The notes below the pieces were generated by a model. It did no database searches. It was not told the DNA's origin and saw only the letters and a program-made list of their open reading frames with translations. The translations under genes and the position numbers were made by a program. DNA of 64,000 nucleotides from positions 69,602,840 to 69,666,839 of the forward strand of contig CM037777.1 in the NCBI GenBank assembly GCA_021229015.1. Reading direction: 5' to 3'. The DNA is from Solen grandis (lineage: Eukaryota > Mollusca > Bivalvia > Adapedonta > Solenidae). Within the stretch, counting starts at the first letter, position 1, and each line of letters opens with the position of its first letter. Below, one piece after another: positions 1-11,380 of this stretch.

Positions 1-983
1 TATACTGATCTACATACTTTAATTTGCGTGTGCCCTCAAGAATTTAGGTACAATTTGTGCGACTTGGCAGAAATGAAGCATACGTTTAGAGACACTGGCA
101 TCAGAATACTGAACCTGGACCCTAGTCGTGGGTTATCCTTAACTGTACCAGGTCTAAAATAGGGCCGTTATAATCAGAAAATGATTGCAAGCCATTACAA
201 TAACAGAAGATTAATAGATGAAAGATTTGTTAAAATTCCCTTCTTTTTACCGATGACCTAATTTACATAATCAGTACGATCTTCTGAAGTGTAGTTTGAA
301 ATATATTGAAATAGGATCGGGTCAAAAGTTCTAGCAACGTTAGCCACGACCGCTTCTCTACAAAATGTACTACATAAATTGTGGTTATTAATCATCTGAT
401 AAAATCCACTGAAGAAAGAAAAAAAAAATGAATTTGAGATAACATCTATAAACATTTAATAATGTACAGGATTACGGCACCTAAAAATAGACAACAACAG
501 AGAAAACGTAAAAAGAAAACAACACACTAATATATTCTCAAAAATAAAATAAAAGATAATTTGTCCCTGTCGTGTACAAGACGCACTGACCATAATTTAA
601 CAGGGATGGGGGCCATCGCAACCTTCCGTACGTCTGGGACAGACACACATGCCTTGAGCGATATTGGCAATCATTCTGTTAATAAAAAGATCTCAGTGTG
701 TTGAACGAAAGCTACAAGTTAGTTTTCACAATTGTTTGTGTTGGATTATAAACAGTTTAAAATTTTAAAATTTTGTAAGAACTTGTTTCCCAATCAAAGT
801 AAAATTAATAAGTTAATAACTATATTAGTTCTATAGTGTTATTATTATCATGCCAAATATCAAAAGCCTTGCAAATGGTACCCTGTCTTAAATGCGTTTC
901 TCATACAAAATCCCTATGTGAGTGAAATACTTAGGCGGGTCGGTAAACTCAAACCTATATATCAATGTACATTGTACTTTCAG
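1..983. other. Upstream region of gene 1, no gene seen
   Basis: AT-rich sequence with no supported coding exon. A short piece near 778-815 resembles the 3' tail of the SINE seen at 4640-4870 ('gaacttgtttc..aatcaa'). An acceptor-like 'actttcag' ends at 983, just upstream of the gene 1 start codon, so an untranslated first exon may lie further upstream in or outside the window. Confidence 0.4.
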
Positions 984-1007
984 ACTGTTTGGGATTGATA
1001 TATCGCA

Positions 1008-1158
1008 ATGGACGGCCGAATCAGTTCAGTTAACCGTGTGATGTCGGCGATGGAAGAATTGGACCACAGCGAATTGACCCGTGGCAATGTAAAGGCCGCG
1101 TCCCGGGACATACAGAGCATACAGAATGAACTCAAGAAATCCGGGACAGATATGTACC
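1008..1158 (+). CDS. SPATA18-like: Gene 1 exon 1 (N-terminus of MIEAP-like protein)
   Basis: ATG followed by 50 codons plus one base, ending at donor 'ACC|gtacgc'. This donor is weak but gives the phase needed by exon 2. An in-frame TGA lies 12 bases upstream of the ATG, and an acceptor-like 'ttcag' ends at 983. The open frame continues past 1158 only because it runs into a dispersed repeat starting near 1178. The peptide is helical-looking and polar (SELTRG, KAASRDIQ). Confidence 0.7.
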
Positions 1159-4100
1159 GTACGCATATGACTTATTCCTTAAGCTCACCTAAGCACAACG
1201 TGGTCATGGTCTGTTATATGGTCAGTGTTCGGCGTCCGTCGCTAACCATTTCCTTTAAACAAACGCTGAATAGATTTTGACCAAATTTCATAGGATTGAT
1301 CCTTATAAGGCCCTCTATCAAAAATGTTCAAATTCTTTTGACTGGTTGAAAAAGTAGGACACTGATGCTAAACATACGTTTTAAAAATGCAATCTTTGAT
1401 TTTTTTCTTATGGGCTCAAATAGGTCCTAAGGTCATTAGATTTTATAGCTACATGTATGGTCATTAAAATAAAACAGGTACAATTTTTGTGTGGAATTAC
1501 GATTATTTTGCTGTACGTCTGCATGGATTTTGTATATGACTTTGTTAAAAAGGCAATGAAGGCAATATTTCTCAGGTGAGCGATTCAGGGCCATCTTATC
1601 TTGGCTCTCTTGTTGTAAATACCTGTCTTCATGATGTGAGGGATAGAAACGGTCCTTTAGAAATGAGATGTATGTGAAACTGTCTTAGTCTTTGACTACC
1701 TGATCTTTCAGACTTGGAGCACCTTACAGGGTCCTTCCTCAAGCTGTTATCGCTGGCTGAACGAGGCAGCTGGACTGAGCTGCGCAATGCCAGAAACAAC
1801 GGCCTGGTGCCAGCCGCCCGGGAGGAAGTCAACAGTCTGTTCGGTTTGATCGATAGGAAGGTACAGGTGAGGTAACTTCAAAACAGCATCATTTGAGTTA
1901 CAAACAAACAACTTCACAATCGTTTCGTAGTAGGTTTCAAATTATTTGCAACGATTAGACAAGGAAGAGCTTAAAACCTTCCATGGAACCAGTAAACCAA
2001 TGAAGTAAAGTCAGGTATCAGTGTCCTCTTAAAGTTCAACCTCAAATCATCTACGAATTCATTCAGTTTATTTTAACATAGCCATGCAATGCAGGTAATA
2101 GACCATTTCACTCCAGAATGAGACGTTTACCTGCGTAAATCAACGAGCACTCCCCTAATATTTAATCTACCTGTTGGTGTATAATTCCACACATTGTTCA
2201 AAGAAAATAAACATACATATGAGATGTTTTCACTGATTGGTCAGTTTAAATCAGCGAATTATACCTGGAACAGCCGAATCCCTGAAATGGTCTATATACG
2301 TATATTACATGAAATTTTCTATAGAAAATCTATTACACTAGCCTACGACGGTAGTTACTGACCAAAGTAGATTTTGGTAACAAAATGTGTTATATTATTT
2401 GTACTTGGAATTGATTAATACATAAGCTATTTATAGGCCTTATATTGCTGGTAAAATGGTTTAAAAATCTTTCACAGGAGAAATGTTATGTTTGTAATCA
2501 TCTCTTCCTAATCTGGTACCCTAGGCAATAATAGTGTTTTTGATGATCTCTTGTTTGATAGATATAAAACCAATTTTTCTTTTGACAGAATTTAGGGTTG
2601 GAAGGAGAAAATGCAAATTATTTCCTTTGTTTTATCTTTCCATTTACTTCAGGGCATTTTGTTAGTGTAATAACACTAATAATATCTTTTTTTTTTAGGA
2701 TAACGTAGTTGGCATAGCCACTCTTCCATATAGTCCTCTTAACAACAATATCTATGTAACACAACTTGCAGGTATTAAAATGAAAAATAAAAATGCTTAA
2801 TATCACAAACATGTGATAAATTAAAATGATAATAAAAAATATTCAAAATGTCTTCAACATATGACTGTATGTTGTCAAAATAGTATTACATGTACTATTT
2901 TATTTTAATTTCAGAATTACTTTTAAACAATTTATAAAAGGAATAAATGGTTTTGATGATGAAATCTGAATAAATGATTCAAAAATAATATCTCATTGGA
3001 AAACTGTTGAAAATGGAAACATAAATGGTATTAAAATAAACAACAATGTATGTGTAACAGGCGTTGCCTTTTTAAGACATACATAATTGGCAATGCACTA
3101 ACTACATTCTAATTAGTACATTTTCAAACATCTTTTGAAAGACACAATCGTCTCGCATTTCTTTATGTTAAATGGAAGCGACTTCCTAAGCATTGGGGCA
3201 AAATCTGCAAAATATTTACCATATGATAAGCTTGGAGTGTGATGAAATTGTAAAACTATTCCAATACGACAATGCTCGAATTGAAGTTAATGGCCGTGTT
3301 TCAATTCTTCTTATTGTAGTCACAAACACCGGAGGTTGATGATCACAGAAATAAAAAGTCTGATCGTGGTTACCCCCCGCAACACACGGCCGAGAGTGAC
3401 CGAGAGTACATCCGACGAAAGAAAGAAACACAGATGGAACATCGAGACCGTCGGGAAAATATGCCACAATCCGTCACACCGGCATCAGATTACGACAAAT
3501 ACGAGGTCCGGCGTAGAGATGATCCCAAACAAGTTAGCAACCAGTGAGTCAACCATGCTTCTTTTGTTCAAAACATATAATAATAAGTTATGTTATCATT
3601 CAGAAACAGGACACTGTATACTACAGATGTGATGTACAAATACGTTAAATCCTACTTCCAGATGGAGAATATCATTTACAATAGTAAGAAAATATATATA
3701 CTTAAACTTAAAAATGTATGCGCCATTTGGTAATAAAAATGATGCCGTGTAGCTTCTTGAAATGCACTCAAAATATAACAAAAAAAAAGCTTATGACATT
3801 TTAGTTACTGGTGATGAGACATTTACTATTTTGAACAAAAGCGGAAATGCTCCACTTTTTCGGGCTGCCAAAAAAATAAATAAAAAAATGCAAGATGCCA
3901 AAGTATTGCCAATAGAATAGGCACGGTATAAAAGGTTATGATAATGTAATTTTCATTGATTATCAGGGTCCAGTCATGCACATTCCGGTACCAAAAAGCA
4001 AAACGGTCCAAGGAATGCTCCATAAAAACGTTGTTCTCAGAAAATTGCAGGACTACTACAGATGTCACCGCCCCCAAATAAGACTTTAGTTCCTAAGACT

Positions 4101-7100
4101 CGTGCATGATATTGTACTTGCTCACTTGGCACGCATTGTAACCGAGTTTTTTTTTGAGTTTGAAAAAGTTACCGTCCAACCACATCTTCCGTATTCATCA
4201 AACTTGGCCCCCATGCGATTGTTTACTGTTTCCCAAACTCAACTATCATCTTTCTGGAAAGTGATACAATTCGAGCACTACCCTTGTTTATCAGCATCTT
4301 GTAGGCGTCACTATTGAAGAGTATGGACATTACTTCCAAAAGTGCATTGACTGGCCCAAAAAGAGCAGAGAAATTTAAAATGGCCAAACCATTATGCGAC
4401 TGTTTGAAAAACAAAGCTGCTGAAGCAATTTGTCATCAGAGGAGCGATACATGGCCATGGCATTCTATATCACTATTACAGTAAAACTATCATACAGTAA
4501 GAATATAACTGACCCGAAACGTTTTTGCTTTTCATACTGCATATACATGTTGTATTTTGCTTTTCATATTGTATATGCATGTTGTATTTTGCTTTTCATA
4601 TTGTACAAAGTCCAAGGTTTTCATTGGAATATGTGTGTGATGTAAACTGGTCTGAATATCGTAGTGGTAACGCTCATCGCTTCTCACAAATACATCCCGG
4701 GTTCGATTTCTGGTCACATACGTGAGATGTACAGTGGTTGCTCATCCACATACGTGGGTTTTCTCTGGAGTCTCCGGTTCCTCCCACAATAATGACCATA
4801 TACACCGCCATCGAAAGTGACATATAAGTAGTGAGAACTTGTTTCGTAATCAATGTAAAATAAAGTGTTTACTTTTTTAATTGTCAGGTTACTAGTATAT
4901 AATAAAATCCAATGTACAGGATCAGTCGGCTTGCCTCTGAACGGTTACGGAGCGGCCGGATAGATGGGCTGGAAGAGCTGTCCAAGAGCCCCAGGCGTGT
5001 CACCGACATGTTTGAGGACCTATACACGCGGGAATGGTCTGCAGCTTACGAAGAGATAAATGCCATCAACCGAGATGGAGGAGAAACACTTAAGCAGCTG
5101 ACACAAATTATTCAGGTCTGATACCACAGGTTCTTGTTCCTTATTTTGTTAAGCTTGCGATCTTTGAAGACACTAGCTTTTGTTGTAAACAGTGTTTACT
5201 CCTGGATGTCGACATATGTAGTTGAATTGATTTAGTTTGAATTTTTTTTTTTTATAAATCCTCGATAGTTTTTTTTGTAACTTACTTGAACATGTTTTAG
5301 GTTCATTTTATGTTCGTCGTGTATATTTAATAATAATTATAATTGTGTTATACAAGCAACTATTTTTATAAGCATTTGTCCCAAACTTTATGGCACTGTT
5401 TATGGCCAAATTCTCTCGGTCAAGTTCGATTATGTCAGATAAGTCAGGAGTTATTTTATACCTTGGATTAATGTAAAATATACACCTTAGAATATGTATT
5501 CATGAAGTTACACTCGTACACTCAGTTAAACCACAATGGCTGATGCTGCACCGACACATTTAGAGTGGTGGCCATTTTAATGCCAGTAGAAACACAAAGT
5601 CCGCAATCCTTATACACCAGTTATTCATTTCTCAAGCAATTTTCTTGGCAAACTAGGTGACACTACTGCCTATGGCAGCTGATATCGAAATATAGCATAT
5701 ATAAATATATCTAATCAAACTTAAAAATAAACCCTGTTAAAAATATTACATCTCAGTCAAGTTCGAATATGGCTACCGATAGAATTAAACATTGTGTCAT
5801 GTTTACTGCCTATCTCCATTTCTCAATCAATATTCTTCAATTCTGGAGCGTTTGGTCATAATCTCTTGGCTATCAAGACATCAGCCCAGTAGGTCAGGAG
5901 TTATGTCCCTTGTATTATTGAAAAATGAAGCCAGTTAGCATTTTCCTTACTCTCTAGTACATGTATCTGCTTTTTAGCTCACCTGAGCACAACGTGCTCA
6001 TGGTGAGCTATTAAGATAACCCTGCCTGCGTCGTCAATAATTGGCTTTAAATGACAATTCCTCTAAAACCGCTGGACAGAATTTGATTAAACTTGGCAGG
6101 GATGATCCTTGGGTGAACCTTCGCAAAAGTTGCTAAAATAAACTTGATATATGTAGAACTCTGGCAATAGAAAGAAATGAATTATGAAAACTTTAAAAAT
6201 CATCTCCTTCAAAACTACTGGCAAGATTTTAAAATGTTTTAGTACAGATGTTTCTTGGGTAACCCTATACTCAGGTGAGCGATTTAGGGCCTCTCTGGCC
6301 CTCTTGTATGAAGCAGTTTTGCTTTATCAAGCGTAGTCAAAACATCAAGAATACTTACCCCACGGACTCTTTATAAAATTAAGGGATATTATACGGCTCT
6401 CTTTTTAATTTTATCATTGGTCAGTATAGAAATTTCCATAAGGCTTGTTGATTTTTAGAGAGCATACGAGTACTGCCGGAACACTGCAGAGAGGCAAATC
6501 GTCAACCTACTAATGGGAGTTGAGAACGAGATGCTCTACCCAAATATTTCACAGACGTCGAGGGTAAGCGCGGAAATGATAAAAATTTTGCGCGTGACTG
6601 TAGTTTATTCACAAATTTTAGTAATTCAAACAGGATACAGCTATAACAATGATTTGTCGTAAAAGTCAAGGTCGCTTTAATTTGGACATAGTTCTGTAAT
6701 TTTTGTATGCAAGCAGATTGCACTTTTTGTTAATGTCATTTATCTGAATTGCGACAAATATAGAACTACTGCAGTTAAATGGCATGATTTCATACCCAGT
6801 CATACCAGTGTTACGGAGCAAGCCAGGATCTAAACTTATATGTTGATTGCAATCCAAGCGATATAAATGTATACCATATCCTTTTTATCTACTTTGATAT
6901 TCTTGTCATGTACGTACATTAGTTTTAGACATGCGAACTATTGCAAATAGCTATATCAGTTTGACAGAATGAAGTGTTTGCGACAAATTTAGGGTAACGT
7001 CTAAGACGGATATAATTTATTAAGACATTTCTAAGGATAATACAACTCTGTTGAAGTGAACTGAATGTCTTTTTCAGCAATCAATCGAGGCCCAACAGAG

Positions 7101-8711
7101 GCCGGACCGGCAGTTGATTGCTATTGTTCGTGACGGTGATGAAATGATCAAAGAGTTTAGAAAATATGCCGCCACTGCCTCTCTCCCAGTCGTAAAATGG
7201 GTGAGTATTTTGGTATGACTCCAAAACTTATCAAGCAACTCAATATTTATGTTAAATTTATTTTTTTACGCCGATTGGGAACAAATCCTGCACGACATTT
7301 ACCTTCCCAGGCGCAAAGCACTGGTCCAACCCACAAATTGTTGAACGGGATTACTAACATAAGTATAAATTGTTGTTTTAGCCCTAAAGTAAGGAATGGA
7401 ATATGACATTGCTCTATTTGGGAGGTTATATTGAAACGGCTACCATTAAAATATATTTGTTCTCGCTTTGTAAATTTTGCACATTTTTTTTTCAATAACA
7501 ATAAATCATCCCATAGGATCACTCGCTTTACAAACAGGAAACTGAATGAGTTGCAGACTTTGTAGATGCGCAAACTGATAATTAATATGTCGTTTTATTT
7601 CTGATTTGTTAAGGATTCATTATGGCATGTGTTAACTGAATATTGCAGCATGCGAATCGCGCAAAAGTACAACAGCATATGTCAGTACAGTACGTCTTGT
7701 GGTCTGTGAACGGGGTAGTTTGGGAATAAAACAACACAGTATATGTCAGTACAATATGTCTTGTGGTCTGTGAACGGGGTAGATGGGGCATAAAACACCA
7801 GTAGTCAGTACATAGTCTTGTGGTCTGTGAACGGGGTAGTGGGGCAAAAACAACACAGTTATGTCAGTACATAGTCTTGTGGTGTCATAGTCTTGTGGTC
7901 TGTGAACGGGGTAGATGGGGCATAAAACGACACAGTATATGTCAGTACAGTATGTCTTGTGGTCTGTGAACGGGGTAGATGGGGCATAAAACAACACAGT
8001 ATATGTCAGTACAGTATGTCTTGTGGTCTGTGAACGGGGTAGATTGGGCATAAAACAACACAGTATATGTCAGTACAGTATGTCTTGTGGTCTGTGAACG
8101 GGGTAAATGGGGCATAAAACAACACAGTATATGTCAGTACAATACGTCTTGTGGTCTGTGAACGGGGTAGATGGGGCATAAAAGAACACAGTATATGTCA
8201 GTACAATACGTCTTGTGGTCTGTGAACGGGGTAGATGGGGCATAAAAGAACACAGTATATGTCAGTACAATACGTCTTGTGGTCTGTGAACGGGGTAGAT
8301 TGGGCATAAAACAACACAGTATTTTCAAGTCTCAGTGAGTACATGTTTTAAATAAACGACTAACAAATATTAATTCCACTAACTTGTAATCATTACCGAA
8401 GATACTGCAACGACTCGTTTATTTTGTTTGAACAGCTTTTCTACGAAGAAGTCATGAAGAGCATCCAGCCTGCACAACACCCTAGCAAGGCCCAGATCCA
8501 GTTTATCGACCGGCTTCTGGAAGTAGTATGGCTCATGTGTACCCAAAACCCACCCATGTACCTGGAGTTCTGCCAGAGAGGGGATCCGCAGTCAAACTTA
8601 TTCAAGCCCTTTACTCGTATGGGAAAGAATGTTCAACACTGTGTCTGGCCTGCTCTGTATCTCCAAAAAGATGGCCAGTTACTTTCCAAGGGCATGGCTC
8701 ATTACGGCTAA
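1008..8711 (+). CDS. SPATA18-like: Mitochondria-eating protein (MIEAP/SPATA18)-like gene, complete, seven exons
   Basis: Exons: 1008-1158, 1712-1866, 3320-3543, 4920-5115, 6459-6563, 7078-7200, 8436-8711. They sum to 1230 nt (409 codons plus TAA), and every junction keeps phase (1, 0, 2, 0, 0, 0). Homology is seen in the C-terminal half: exons 4-5 carry the 'F-DLYT-EWSAAY' and 'AYEYC' pattern, and the last exon carries 'VVWLMCTQNPPMYLEF', 'CVWPALYL' and 'LLSKGMAH', matching the MIEAP C-terminal domain (PP, VWPAL and KG motifs). Exon 3 is a charged Arg/Lys/Glu linker, as in the middle of family members. Human SPATA18 is longer (about 540 aa). In vertebrates the family acts in mitochondrial quality control; that role here is inference. 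The start is supported by an in-frame TGA shortly upstream. Introns hold repeats and a mariner relic. Confidence 0.85.
1178..1616 (+). repeat. Dispersed element with 'agctcacc..gagcac' head, intron 1
   Basis: It begins with 'agctcacctaagcac' and ends with 'tctcaggtgagcgattcag' followed by 'gccatcttatcttggc'. Similar head and tail sequences occur at 5971-6307, 23853-24446 and 25058-26115, so this is one non-autonomous dispersed family. No coding capacity is seen. Confidence 0.7.
1712..1866 (+). CDS. SPATA18-like: Gene 1 exon 2
   Basis: The acceptor is 'tgatctttcag' and the donor 'GTACAG|gtgagg'. The frame encodes about 51 residues including 'SFLKLLSLAERGSWTELR' and 'AAREEVNSLFGLID', rich in Leu/Glu/Arg and likely helical. 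It starts in phase 1 and ends in phase 0, matching both neighbours. GC content is clearly above the flanking introns. Confidence 0.8.
3320..3543 (+). CDS. SPATA18-like: Gene 1 exon 3, charged linker
   Basis: The acceptor is 'cttattgtag' and the donor 'CCA|gtgagt'. It encodes 74 residues plus two bases, strongly charged (DREYIRRKKETQMEHRDRRE), probably an extended or coiled linker. It accounts for the phase-2 start of exon 4 without frameshift, which is the main evidence that it is real. No domain is recognised. Confidence 0.75.
3786..4430 (+). pseudogene. mariner-family transposase relic in intron 3 of gene 1
   Basis: Translated pieces match the mariner catalytic region: 'LVTGDETF', 'MHIPVPKSKTVQGML', 'KNVVLRKLQDYY', 'VHDIVLAHLARIVTEF' and 'PHLPYSSNLAP'. 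Frames shift between pieces. One extra base after 'NLAP' (near 4211-4213) takes the frame off just before the third catalytic Asp, which remains readable in the next frame as 'CDCLLFPKLNYHLSGK'. It is a dead, 5'-truncated copy. No terminal inverted repeats were recognised. Confidence 0.8.
4640..4870 (+). repeat. tRNA-derived SINE, intron 3
   Basis: A tRNA-like head (box A-like 'cgtagtggtaacgctc', box B-like 'cgggttcgatttc') is followed by a body with 'cctcccacaataatgacc' and a tail 'acttgtttcgtaatcaatg'. The body recurs at 57362-57530. Confidence 0.65.
4920..5115 (+). CDS. SPATA18-like: Gene 1 exon 4
   Basis: The acceptor is 'aatgtacag'; the donor 'ATTCAG|gtctga' is weak. The 65 residues include 'DMFEDLYTREWSAAYEEI' and 'LKQLTQIIQ', similar to the segment of SPATA18 that precedes its C-terminal domain (a Leu/Phe-rich helix ending in a conserved I-x-A-Y/F run). 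It ends in phase 0. Confidence 0.8.
5971..6307 (+). repeat. Dispersed 'agctcacctgagcac' element, intron 4
   Basis: Head 'tttttagctcacctgagcac' with a small inverted repeat (gagcacaacgtgctc), and tail 'ctcaggtgagcgatttaggg' plus 'ctctctggccctcttgt'. It is a short complete-looking copy of the family also seen in intron 1 and at 23-26 kb. Confidence 0.75.
6459..6563 (+). CDS. SPATA18-like: Gene 1 exon 5 (35 codons)
   Basis: The acceptor is 'gatttttag' and the donor 'TCGAGG|gtaagc'. It holds exactly 35 codons in phase 0/0, with 'AYEYCRNTAERQ'. The minus-strand gene at 44-62 kb has an exon of identical length with the same EYC motif (62281-62385), supporting homology. Confidence 0.85.
7078..7200 (+). 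CDS. SPATA18-like: Gene 1 exon 6 (41 codons)
   Basis: The acceptor is 'ctttttcag' and the donor 'AAATGG|gtgagt', phase 0/0. It contains 'GDEMIKEFRKYAATASLPVV', which lines up with 'GSKLISDYRSVLVTQSIPGV' in the minus-strand exon at 12950-13061 of gene 2. Confidence 0.85.
7664..8330. repeat. Minisatellite, unit about 64 bp, about ten copies, intron 6
   Basis: Tandem units contain 'gtcttgtggtctgtgaacgg' and 'cataaaacaacacagtatat'. Later copies (from about 7920) are almost identical; copies between 7790 and 7910 are shortened or disrupted. Because the unit lacks stops in several frames it creates long spurious open frames. It lies between exons 6 and 7 of gene 1. Confidence 0.95.
8436..8711 (+). 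CDS. SPATA18-like: Gene 1 exon 7, MIEAP C-terminal domain
   Basis: The acceptor is 'gtttgaacag'. It has 91 codons then TAA. This is the most diagnostic exon: 'VWLMCTQNPPMYLEF', then 'CVWPALYLQKDGQLLSKG'. The same pattern recurs in the terminal exons at 11099-11380 and 43952-44243. Confidence 0.9.
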   Translation, partial: LFYEEVMKSIQPAQHPSKAQIQFIDRLLEVVWLMCTQNPPMYLEFCQRGDPQSNLFKPFTRMGKNVQHCVWPALYLQKDGQLLSKGMAHYG

Positions 8712-11098
8712 GCATGTGATGTGTCGTACAAACCGGTATCAACCCACTAAATTTCATGTCATATCGAATCAAAATTTTGGTCCAAATTATTAAGACATTC
8801 AAATTCAGTTAAAATTCCTTTATTTCTCTCATTTCTTTTTGCATCAATGGATAAAAAGTCCACTTTGGAGAGCGTGCCATACATGTAAGACAATATTTAC
8901 AATTCATATAAAATACTTTTCTCAGTTCAATTACCCACACTTAATCAAAAGTTTGAAATCAGGAATCGAACATTAGACGGAAAGTCACGGTGAAATGTAC
9001 AGGAATTTAAATAAAACACTATGGCTAAGGATTTTAAGTCGTTCGAAAGAATTGTTCAGGTTGATTGTAGGTGGGTAAACATTTGAAAATCAACACCGCA
9101 ATACAAAACTCTTACCTAACAAATACTTATTTCAAAATGAAAATTCTGACCTGTTATTCAATCTAGTTACAGAAGAAATTTCAAAAGTCTTACTAAATAT
9201 TCGCATTCGATTTCTTTTGTTGCTGCTAATTTAAGTTTGAATTTGACATTTCGTTTTGCATTTTTTTCTGTTTTGTTTGTTTGATCTCCCCCCCGACATT
9301 ATTTCAGTTATTTGGGGACTTTTGCTGACGTGGGGCAGATATAGTGCTACCTCACTGCGATATCATAATATAGACAAGTGATATACCACATTCTGTCACG
9401 TTATCCTGACACTGGGCTAACCGTCGTAGACTGAGCACAAAACAAGGCTGCTTTACCAGTATCGTTTTAACGACATTGGTATGTCGCGGGCGTGCATAAA
9501 ACTTATGACCTACCGGTTGCAAGTCTGAAGCTTTAACCGTTTGGCTATCGGAACCAAATCCTGAAGATAAACACCCGGCACAACCTTTCGTTCTTTTTAT
9601 TCTTTATTATTACCTTTATATTAGATATGTGTTACACCCCATACAAACACAATTACGTTGCGACAACGTTAAATCAACGTCAGTTTTAACGTTGTTAACG
9701 GCGCGCACAAAATTATGACAACATTAAAATGTCACGCGCTCGTGAAAATATTGAAATTGTATCACTTCTCGATGAGATATAATCCATATCTACTCGAAAC
9801 AATCATATATATATGATAAAATTGCTCTGAATGCACTTTGAAACAGAAGGTCTTGACATTTCATTGCATTGATATTCTCGCGTTACAATTATTTCAAGTT
9901 CAACAGCATAATGGATTCGTATAATTCATATCACTTAATAATTCTCATTTTCTGTGAATAAACAGGTAATTCGATAGAAAATATAAAAGAAAAACTGTCC
10001 GTAAAATTATATAGAATGAAAAGAGACCGGACGCAGTTGTATAATTCAAAATTATTTTTTTCAGATACCTGTTTTGAAATATTTACACGTTGCTCATAAA
10101 TTTGAATGATAGTTTTATTTTTCTAGCTGAAATTAGACACTGTTTCAACTTGTTCAAATTTGCTCACTTACAGCATCTAACACAGCCTTCACACAGCATT
10201 GCGGTATGATATGTCCATTGTAACACAATGAAATGGATCATCTAACAAGAAACATCCATTTTAAATTTTATGAAATAAAAATGTTTAAATATTTGCCTGG
10301 CCGTTTTTTTAAACTGGTATTATTTGCAATGAAGTATTATTGTTAAAATATATTTATTAATTTATCATGAATTATTAATAACATACACCACATTGAACAC
10401 CCAAACACAACATTAACTCATTTTATTGCCCTAACTCCCAAACAGTCGCTTGCTTATGTATCTGAAATAAAAGAACTTCTCCGTGATTGTGTTTAGAAGA
10501 CGCTGAATTATTTAACAATATAAAATATACAGGGTTCTTTTGTTTTCCTTATATTTTCTACACCCAATGCAAATGAATTATACTGGTTGCAGTGAGAGGA
10601 GAGAGTTTGGGAGAGTATAATCAAATTGTTTATTAAAGTGGCACGTGTAAGAACATTCAATGCAATAAATCAGTAATAAATAATATGACAGACATTCCGT
10701 AAACAAATGACCTTAATACAGACGTATTAAGAAAACGCAACCAAATAAATATATTACTGCGGAGTAAAGTAATATTAACATCAATAGGAATATAACAAAT
10801 GTCAAATAGATTAAACAATATATTCAGTGTTTCATTTTATGCGTAGGATAATAGTCCGTCAAAATTAAATTATGACCAATAAGATACATATTTGATAGTG
10901 AAAGAATCAAGCATGAACATTTGTCTAGAGCAATAAAGCAATACCTGACACTTCTATAAATAGATGACGTCACACGAAATTCTTTACTGTATATGATAGT
11001 AGATCATACCATAACGTGCTAGGTTCGTAAAAGTGTTGTATTTTTTATTTGGTATGTCTGTGAAGCAGTCTGAATATTTTACTGAGTATCCCGCCTGC
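8712..11098. other. Interval between convergent gene 1 and gene 2
   Basis: AT-rich, with no supported gene. It should hold the 3' UTR and polyadenylation regions of both genes. It includes a degraded SINE (9296-9556). Nothing else is recognised. Confidence 0.5.
9296..9556 (-). repeat. Degenerate tRNA-derived SINE (family A)
   Basis: It contains the family A landmarks 'cagatatagtgctacctcac', 'cattggtatgtcgcggg' and a decayed tRNA-like head at the high-coordinate end, reading on the minus strand. Better copies are at 35787-36074, 37988-38275 and 59890-60201. Confidence 0.6.
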
Positions 11099-11380
11099 TC
11101 AATCACATTCATCCAGTGTCCTTGCTGCAATAATTACACCTTTGCTCAGAATGGTACCGTTTTCTTTTGTGAAGACAGCCGGCCACACGGTTTGTTTGAC
11201 ATAGGCGCCTTTGTCATCAAAGAAACTGAAGTAGTAAGGCACGTTGGTCTGACGGGGTTCGAGCCAGTACAGGTGCATCGGGGGGTCTTGTACTGCCATC
11301 AGCCATACTAGCTCAACAGTACGGTTAACGAAGTTTAGTACGGCATTATTCACAACACCAGTGGAAAAAATCTCCGGAAG
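11099..11380 (-). CDS. SPATA18-like: Gene 2 terminal exon, MIEAP C-terminal domain
   Basis: 93 codons plus stop. Motifs in order: 'VELVWLMAVQDPPMHLYW', 'YVKQTVWPAVF', 'NGTILSKGV'. These align with gene 1 exon 7 without gaps around VWLM and VWPA. The C-terminal tail is about 10 residues longer than in gene 1. A better-looking acceptor 'gctattcag' lies 10 bases upstream, but using it would break phase with the preceding exon. Confidence 0.8.
   Translation of the reverse strand, partial: LPEIFSTGVVNNAVLNFVNRTVELVWLMAVQDPPMHLYWLEPRQTNVPYYFSFFDDKGAYVKQTVWPAVFTKENGTILSKGVIIAARTLDECD

Noticed and set aside
1159..1280. Continuation of the gene 1 first open frame beyond 1158
   Set aside because: Runs into a dispersed repeat starting near 1178; a donor in the correct phase lies at 1158.
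7609..8328. Open frames of 60-101 codons on the minus strand with repeated PRSQTTRH/YCTDI
   Set aside because: They are translations of the 64-bp minisatellite, which lacks stops in some frames; not genes.
7664..8330. Possible CRISPR array
   Set aside because: Head-to-tail units with no unique spacers, in a eukaryotic intron: a minisatellite.
11033..11311. 92-codon plus-strand frame
   Set aside because: Antisense shadow of gene 2's terminal exon, which has the conserved domain on the minus strand.
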